Below, piece after piece: positions 58,006 through 64,000 of a stretch of DNA of 64,000 nucleotides; position 1 is the first letter of the stretch; every line of letters begins with the position of its first letter. The DNA comes from Monilinia fructicola (taxonomy: Eukaryota; Ascomycota; Leotiomycetes; Helotiales; Sclerotiniaceae). Made by a program: the position numbers and the translations under genes. Where the stretch lies: positions 777,001 to 841,000 of the forward strand of contig VICG01000005.1 in NCBI GenBank assembly GCA_008692225.1, read 5' to 3'. The notes below the pieces were generated by a model, which was not told the origin of the DNA, did not search any database, and saw only the letters and a program-made list of their open reading frames with translations.

Positions 58006-60720
58006 ATGTCTTCTTTTTTCTCAGGGAACTGGATCAATGACTCTTCCGGAGCCTTTCATTCTCCGCCCGACTCAGGTTATGATAGTTCATCACCTACAAG
58101 AAGATCAAATACACTTAGCGGTAAGCGTCATGTATTCGTTTTGATATATGGCATAACCCTAAGTACCTGCAGATCTCGATACAATCCATGATCCTTTCAT
58201 AAGACAGATTCGAGATGAGAACGGGAAGGAATGGAAAGCGAGACTTTCAATACGTATCAAAAATGTGATTGATGGAGTCTCTCCGGATCACAAGCTATCA
58301 ACGATCGCACCAAATAGCCTTCGATTCGATGGAACGTCGGACAGTCCTAGAACTCCACTCACTTCGTCGTCGGCGACACTACCTCGATCCAATCATAAAT
58401 CTAGGCCAGTTCTCTCAAACACACTTCGAGCTCGAACGTCAATTGACTCGACCCCGACTAGGAAGTCGACCAGTTCTTTGCACTCCCCCGATCGGTTTCT
58501 GCCTGTGCTGAAGAGATCCAACTCCTCGGCTCAAAGCTTCCGTGCTAACAAAGATCCTGGCACTCTTTCAGCATATGAAAGATTAATGAGACACAGTAGT
58601 GCTAGTCTTGATGCTTTCAATCCACGTCGACGTGCAACATCACCGATTCCCCTTGCTTCTAGACCTGATTCTAGAAGGATAGTTTCTGCAAATCGTGGCA
58701 GAGGTATTATATATCAAGGGCAACAATTGATTCCTTCGCTGATATCGTTTTCTAGGTGCCACGGCTCTTACCTTCCAAAGGAGTGCCCCGACAACCCCTA
58801 ACGGCGAGAGACAGGTACGTACAATGTTGAAGCCAATATTCCATGTATTGCTTTCGAACAGGTAGAGTAAATATTGATGAAGGAGGCAAAGCATGCAAAG
58901 GTCGAGATTATCACATGTTTCTCATCTTACTGATTGTCAAAGGTTAGTGTAGGAACGGTATGGGCGGTTGGTGGAGTGGCTCCTGTAAGTGCCGGAATCT
59001 CGGATGGGCGTGGTGGTTTGTTGGGTAGTGGAACAAATGCGCCGTTATATACTACATCCTTTTCTGCCTCGCGTCCAAAAGCTCAGGAAGACTTCGAAAA
59101 GCATGAAGATAGACTGGCACAGGCGTTGGACATTGACCGCATACAACGTGTTTTTGAATTCCGAGATCCGTTATCTACACCACCCAGAACTCCCCTTAAA
59201 TCCAGGTCTAAAAGACATAAATTTGACTCCAGGACAGTATGGAATGGCACGGAGTGGGTACTCGGGGGACCTGAACAAAGTCAGTAGCTTTGTTTCATTC
59301 TATCTATGGTTACAGACTCTGATTCTAATCATCATGCAGAACAACAAATTCCACAAGAGCCTCGCACACTTCCCGTTGCGCCTTTTAAATAAGTTTCTCC
59401 TACATATTCATGTTGATTTTGCTAATTCTCAGCACAGTTCTGGATGCACCAAATCTACGAGACGACTTTTATTGTTCAGTCCTTGCATACTCTGGAACCA
59501 GCCATACACTAGCCGTTGGCTTAGGCTCATTACTTTATGCGTGGTCTGAGATGGCTGGAGTTCATTTACTTCACGGTGGAACGTCAAATGCTTCTTGGCT
59601 CACATCTTTGGCATTCTCTTCCACACAAGGGGCCAAGTCAATACTTGCATTTGGAAGATCAGACGGATCGTTGAGCCTTTTGTCGCTCTACGATAGTTTG
59701 TTGCCCCGATTCGAAGTTCAACAGCCATGTCCTATAGCTTGCCTTACTTGGAGACCTTCAATTACAATGCGACCTTCCCGAAATCCATTGTCACCGGGAA
59801 CTATGGTGAAGACAGAAGATCTTATTGTTGGAGATGAACAAGGAAATGTATACTATTATGCTGTCGAATGGCCGGACGCATGGGAAGTGACTCGTGATGG
59901 TTGGTCTGGCTCTATGGCACTTATTGCCCGAATTTCCATTCACACTCAACAAATATGTGGTCTCTCCTTTTCAACTGATGGCTCTTCCTTCGCAACTGGT
60001 GGTAACGATAATCTATGCTGTTTATTCCGTACGAATGAAGTCACTCGCCCCTCCCGTGGCCAGCTTGGCACCGCAGAAGAAGTATTCCTTGCAACAGCAG
60101 GGATGCGTCGTATACACAGCGTAGCAGGTCAAAACAGAATTAAAGAAATTACTGCTGGTGCCGAAAAGCATCGTTGGATCCATGGCGCTGCTGTCAAAGC
60201 AATTGCATTTTGTCCCTGGAGAGATGGCCTAATCGCAACGGGCGGAGGAAGCAATGATAAATGCATCCACTTTTTTCACACTTCATCTGGAGCCTGTCTC
60301 GCCACCATTAGTGTAGCAGCCCAAGTAACATCCCTCATCTGGTCAACCACTCGTCGTGAAATTGCAGCCACATTCGGCTACGCGCAACCGGAGCATCCAT
60401 ACCGAATCGCGGTATTCAGCTGGCCAGACTGCAAACAAGTCGCGGCTATTCCGTGGGAAGGTGAACATAGAGCGTTGTTTGCGATACCTTACCCAGGCGG
60501 TCCAAATGAAAGTCATAGTAGCAGGGAGGGCGGTAGGGCGATGACGAGAACGGCGCAAGAGGGTTGCTTGGTCGTAGCAAGCAGTGATGAGAGTGTTAAG
60601 TTTCATGAGGTTTGGACGAGTAGTATGAAGGCCACTAGTGGAGGTGAGGGATTACTTGGAGGTAGTGATATTTTAGAAGGATTGGAGGGAATTGACAAGG
60701 AGGGGGCTGTGATTAGGTAA
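58006..60720 (+). CDS. APC/C activator, WD40 protein of meiotic (Ama1-like) type
   Basis: Cdc20/Cdh1/Ama1-family proteins recruit substrates to the anaphase-promoting complex. Exons: 58006-58120, 58173-58703, 58756-58814, 58943-59279, 59340-about 59389 and 59438-60720. Early part: NWINDSSGAFHSPPDSGYDS, FIRQIRDENGKEWK, a Ser/Thr/Pro-rich region with DRFLPVLKR-like C-box neighbourhood, then YERLMRH and SVGTVWAVGGVAP. The family hallmark RTLPVAPFK plus VLDAPNLRDDFYCSVLAYS spans the last intron, followed by seven-blade WD40 repeats (ASWLTSLAFSS, WIHGAAVKAIAFCPWRDGLI, TGGGSNDKCIHFFHT) and a final IR-like end (GAVIR). At the last junction the expected AAAG/GTAAGT donor reads AAATAAGTTT, leaving an in-frame TAA at 59390; the splice site seems damaged by loss of about two G. 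Elsewhere intact. The Ama1-like label rests on SVLAYS and the general layout. Confidence 0.85.
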
Positions 60721-61299
60721 GTAGGTGATTCATGGGGGCTAATCGGGAGCGACTTTTATCGTGTTGGTTCAAGGTGTAAGGAAATGGCGTATCGGTGTAA
60801 TGCACCTGCCAGTATTCAAAAAAAATTGAACAAGACTGGCACGGTGTGTACTGGGAGCCATGAATTGGCATTATTCATGAACAGGTGGAGGTATGAGACC
60901 CACAGGACTTGCTTCTTTCTCCAGACGGGAGATAGGAGCACAAACTTGTTTATCCAATGAAATTGAACCGTTCATTACCTGAAAATCTACCTCTACGTCG
61001 AATTTTCCAATGCTTGATTCTCTGATGAGCAGTGGGATTAATCAAGTACAGAAAACAAAACAAGTCGCTCGTATATTCCTCGCCTATAGACATGAAAGGC
61101 TGTCAAAAGCTCACTGGGAATCGATCATGTCGTCACTCCCTAGACTAACCATATTAATCTCCCACCACGCAACTCGATCCCCCCACTCATAACGGACTCG
61201 AAAGTAGAAACTGCACCCCCACCCCTTCCACGCGCACATATGAAGGGACCTTGCAATTGCCGACCAAAAGGTTTGCAAAAATAGTCCGCGAGGCGTCAT

Positions 61300-61334
61300 G
61301 GGAAAGGGGGAGGGGGGAGGGGGGAGGGGGGCGC
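61300..61334 (+). repeat. G-rich gggggag repeat, G-quadruplex-like
   Basis: Four runs of five or six G separated by single A (gggggaggggggaggggg and on). This meets the pattern expected of an intramolecular G-quadruplex on the plus strand. No gene overlaps it. Confidence 0.85.
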
Positions 61335-61479
61335 TATCGGGGACTGAGGGACGGATTGTCAAGAGGTTGAAGAAGATGGATGGATGAACAGATGATGTCA
61401 GCGGGAGGATCCCGACATTTGGAGAGGAGATGCTTCGCAAGGGTCACTTTTGAAGCGTGGGTTGCAGTTCGTCGGGGCT

Positions 61480-61506
61480 GTTTGTTTGTTTGTTTGTTTG
61501 TTTGCG
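61480..61506 (+). repeat. (tttg)n tetranucleotide repeat
   Basis: Five to six copies of tttg (gtttgtttgtttgtttgttt). Ordinary microsatellite. Confidence 0.85.
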
Positions 61507-63365
61507 TCTCTTCCTTCGTTTGATTGTACGTATGTGGTTGTAACCTTGGTAGGAAGAGCCTTAATTAGCTACCTAGTCGTGGTAGATTTGCTGGAGCTGG
61601 TACCTACCTACCGCTCGTTGGTCGCTGACGTTGTTATGTTATTATTGGGGTTGGGATGGCTGGGTCGCACTATAGAGGTTTATGGGGTTTATTTTGCTTG
61701 GTGGTATTGATATTGATCTAGAGTCAAGTAGGTAGGTACCTGGGTCTCTACGAGAAGTGGCCGTTAGCGTACACGGAGGTGCTGTATTAATCACATGATC
61801 CATATTTCGACATTTATCTTTACGTTTGCACTCACATCCACAACCTACTCAACCACACATACACAGAAAATTTATACAACTTCCATTTTGATATGTTTTT
61901 CATTTGTTATCAAGTTTTATCTATCTCAACGCATAGCTCAATTGATTCGTGGAATTCCTCCAAACCAACGCATATTCTCCGCGACTGTTATGTTATTTTC
62001 GCACTCCCCCACTTCGCTATTCGCTGTCCCGCTAGCAGGTTCGAAGCAAGCACAACCTTGGAATTTGTTGACCTTTAGACCTCAGTCTTCAATCCTCAAT
62101 CCCGAAATACGAAGTTCTTAGCCAGAAAGCAAGCATTCCCTCATTTGCCTAGACAAAGGTGCTGAATGCTGAACGCCAAACACCTTGCTCGCTTGGAAGC
62201 TCAACGATGGGTGGTATTTTTCGAAAACGATTGCAATAGATAAAAAGGAAATTTGGAGGAAATGAAATATAGAAAGGTGGTGCAGATGACGAGTCCTAAG
62301 GAGGATGGCTTGGGCTCAAGAAAACCGAATCGATTCTTTGCTAAAGCTGATCGAGGTTCTTTTCTGCTTCGCATCTACGTTCTGTCTGGTTCGAGGTTGG
62401 TCAGATTGGGAGTTGAATTTGACAGGCAGGCATATTCATTCGTATCAGTATGCCTCGACAGCTCCGCGCCTTCGATTAAGCCATAGTATCCCAAGCATGT
62501 AGGCGCGAGAAGGATGCAATTGAATTTGGGGAAGAACTCAAAGAACCGCTCTGGCTGATTGCACACATGATGCAGATGCAATCACTGATGTGAGCTTGGT
62601 CACACCATTCGAGTTCGCTGTCATGCAATCTCCTCAATCTGGGTTTTATAAAGTTTGGTCAGCTTCCTTGAATCCCTAGTCTCTCAAAGAGTCTGTTTTC
62701 TTTCTTGCCAAGCTTCATAACCAGTTATCTGTGTTTCTTGATCTCGTAGATTGCTTTGTGCAGTTGTTTATTCACAGGGTACAAAGCTACTATACTGGAG
62801 AAAAGCCATGAGAGAATCTGCGAATTCTGCGAATTGAAAACAGACAGCTAGATGGAAGTCTGGCGGATCTACATGTCAGATTGGCAGGCTTTGAAAAGTC
62901 AATTGACGACTTTCCTTCCGGCCGAACAATCATGTGTTTTCTTTCGAGGATCTCAAGTGAGCCACATTAGCCTCAAGTTTCCGAGGATCAATTATCATAT
63001 CGTCTTCCTTAAAAACTTTTTCTGTGGGTTATGCGGGAATTGGAGAAAGTTATTGAAACTTCCCGGAGTTTTTAAGCACTGGATAAAGGTGCAAGGAATG
63101 GGCACTCGTTCGGTTTCGTATCTGTAGAACCGTGGTCCTCTTATTTTGAAATGAAGGCGGAGCCACCGACGAGATCAAATGCATCTCCCACAATTATTCA
63201 CGAAAGATTTCGAGAAAGTTTTGTTTTGGGATGAAGGCTAGACTTCGTTCAAAATAAGATTGAGCAAGATGTGCAGTTTGTCCCTGCGAACATTGAAAAA
63301 TTTTATACAGTAAACGAAGTACACTTGGTAGGTCAATGCCGATAGCATGGCCTTCCAAGATCGTA

Positions 63366-64000
63366 TCAATTATATGCAGGCGTAGATGCAGAAGAATCTG
63401 CATCTGCGGTTGCACCTGCCTCAACGATGGGAGAGGAGATGTGTAGAGTCTGAGCCCGAGCTTGTGTCTCAGGTGCAGCCGTAGGGACTTCTACAACTGG
63501 GACAATTTGTGAGATCTTTTCTTGATCTTTCAACTCCTTCAGGTCGACAATGTTCGATTTTTGCAAAGCGATATTTTCATCCTGATGCTGGGCTGCGGAA
63601 TTTGTTGTTTCAGTTTCAGAAATGTGATGGCTGGGTACTCGGGCCGGGTCGACTTCCTTAGAGGTTTCATCTGGAGTTGACGAAACTTCCACGGGCTGTA
63701 CGACGAGGCTTCCCTTTTCGGGTGTATCCTTGGGCATTAGTTGCGGATTAGCTGTAGTTGGTGCATCAAGTACCATGGAATCTCGCATCGAGGCCTCTTC
63801 TGGAAACCCGGTTTCTCCGTTTGGTGACTTAGTTGAGCTCACTTTTGGGACATTCGTGTGGTTTCTATCCAAGGTAGCATCAGAATTATTTCTATCAGCG
63901 GATTCTTCTTCTCTAATTTTTGGCGTGAGCAAAGCTTCGGGCTTCGCATTATATCCTGGGATATTCACGCTTGTGGCTGTTGGGCCTACCGTTTTGCGTG
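63366..64000 (-). CDS. Partial Ser/Thr/Pro/Glu-rich protein, 5' end beyond the window
   Basis: Only the C-terminal 211 or so codons are in the window. The frame is open through base 64000 (RKTVGPTATSVNIPGYN...), so the gene continues to the right; the apparent start near 63968 is a GTG and not a real start. The sequence is low in hydrophobics and rich in Ser, Thr, Pro, Glu and Asp (VEVSSTPDETSKEVDPARVP, IVPVVEVPTAAPETQARAQT), probably disordered. It ends SSASTPAYN at 63366. No domain is visible, so no function is proposed. Confidence 0.6.
   Translation of the reverse strand, partial: RKTVGPTATSVNIPGYNAKPEALLTPKIREEESADRNNSDATLDRNHTNVPKVSSTKSPNGETGFPEEASMRDSMVLDAPTTANPQLMPKDTPEKGSLVVQPVEVSSTPDETSKEVDPARVPSHHISETETTNSAAQHQDENIALQKSNIVDLKELKDQEKISQIVPVVEVPTAAPETQARAQTLHISSPIVEAGATADADSSASTPAYN

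Larger units (their letters stand above)
60721..63365. other. Intergenic with simple repeats, no gene
   Basis: About 2.6 kb. Contains a G-rich repeat at about 61307-61333, a (tttg)n run at about 61481-61504 and otherwise short frames without recognisable content. Confidence 0.5.

Noticed and set aside
60721..60960. Possible extra C-terminal exon of the APC/C activator after a GTAAGT
   Set aside because: The family normally ends in an IR-type C-terminus, which is present as GAVIR at 60720.
63366..63968. Treating the last minus frame as a complete gene starting near 63968
   Set aside because: That codon is GTG and the frame is open to the window edge, so the gene is partial.
1..64000. CRISPR arrays, rRNA, complete transposons or retroelements
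   Set aside because: No spaced direct repeats, no conserved rRNA sequence, and no transposase, integrase or reverse-transcriptase motif was seen in any frame.

Overview
The window looks like nuclear DNA from a filamentous ascomycete. Short GT...AG introns with CTAAC-like branch sites interrupt most genes, and the gene content includes a HET-domain protein, 2EXR proteins, a LaeA-type methyltransferase and a melanin-type naphthol reductase. Gene content, AT-rich spacers and short introns suggest Leotiomycetes, perhaps Sclerotiniaceae; this is inference from memory of the families, not from a search.

Layout. 1-4.6 kb has no gene I can support. 4.6-7.2 kb (+) is a heavily damaged MHYT-domain sensor gene. 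8.4-11.7 kb (-) is a divergent protein-kinase-like gene with long repeats and a C2H2 finger in a shifted frame. 12.2-13.7 kb (-) is a secreted aldose 1-epimerase with a one-base frameshift. 15.4-19.0 kb (-) holds housekeeping genes: V-ATPase subunit B (7 exons, intact) and hydroxymethylglutaryl-CoA lyase (one-base frameshift). 19.5-21.4 kb (-) is a HET-domain protein. 22.6-24.1 kb (+) is a many-exon SAM methyltransferase. 26.3-27.3 kb (+) is a BRN1-like hydroxynaphthalene reductase. 28.2-28.5 kb (+) is a GNAT tail. 29.1-30.7 kb (-) is mitochondrial acetylornithine aminotransferase. 33.3-35.1 kb (+) is an MFS transporter of the Dal5/ACS type.

36-51 kb is AT-rich and gene-poor. It holds four separate 2EXR-motif genes, one Zn2Cys6 transcription factor and one MYND-finger protein. 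53-55.6 kb has two small, probably divergent membrane-protein genes. Between them lie a perfect 46-bp inverted repeat and a run of 19 G. 55.9-60.7 kb has a head-to-head pair: Rab geranylgeranyltransferase alpha subunit (-) and an APC/C activator WD40 protein of meiotic (Ama1-like) type (+). The window ends inside a Ser/Thr/Pro-rich protein (-).

A recurring theme is damage by tiny indels in otherwise well-conserved genes (epimerase, HMG-CoA lyase, a 2EXR gene, the kinase, a splice donor in the APC/C activator). Several are at homopolymers or microsatellites, so consensus sequence errors must be weighed against real gene decay. The MHYT gene, with at least eight lesions including a nonsense codon, looks like a true pseudogene.

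No CRISPR array, rRNA or convincing tRNA was seen. Exon coordinates come from manual splice-site reading and may be off by a base or two.
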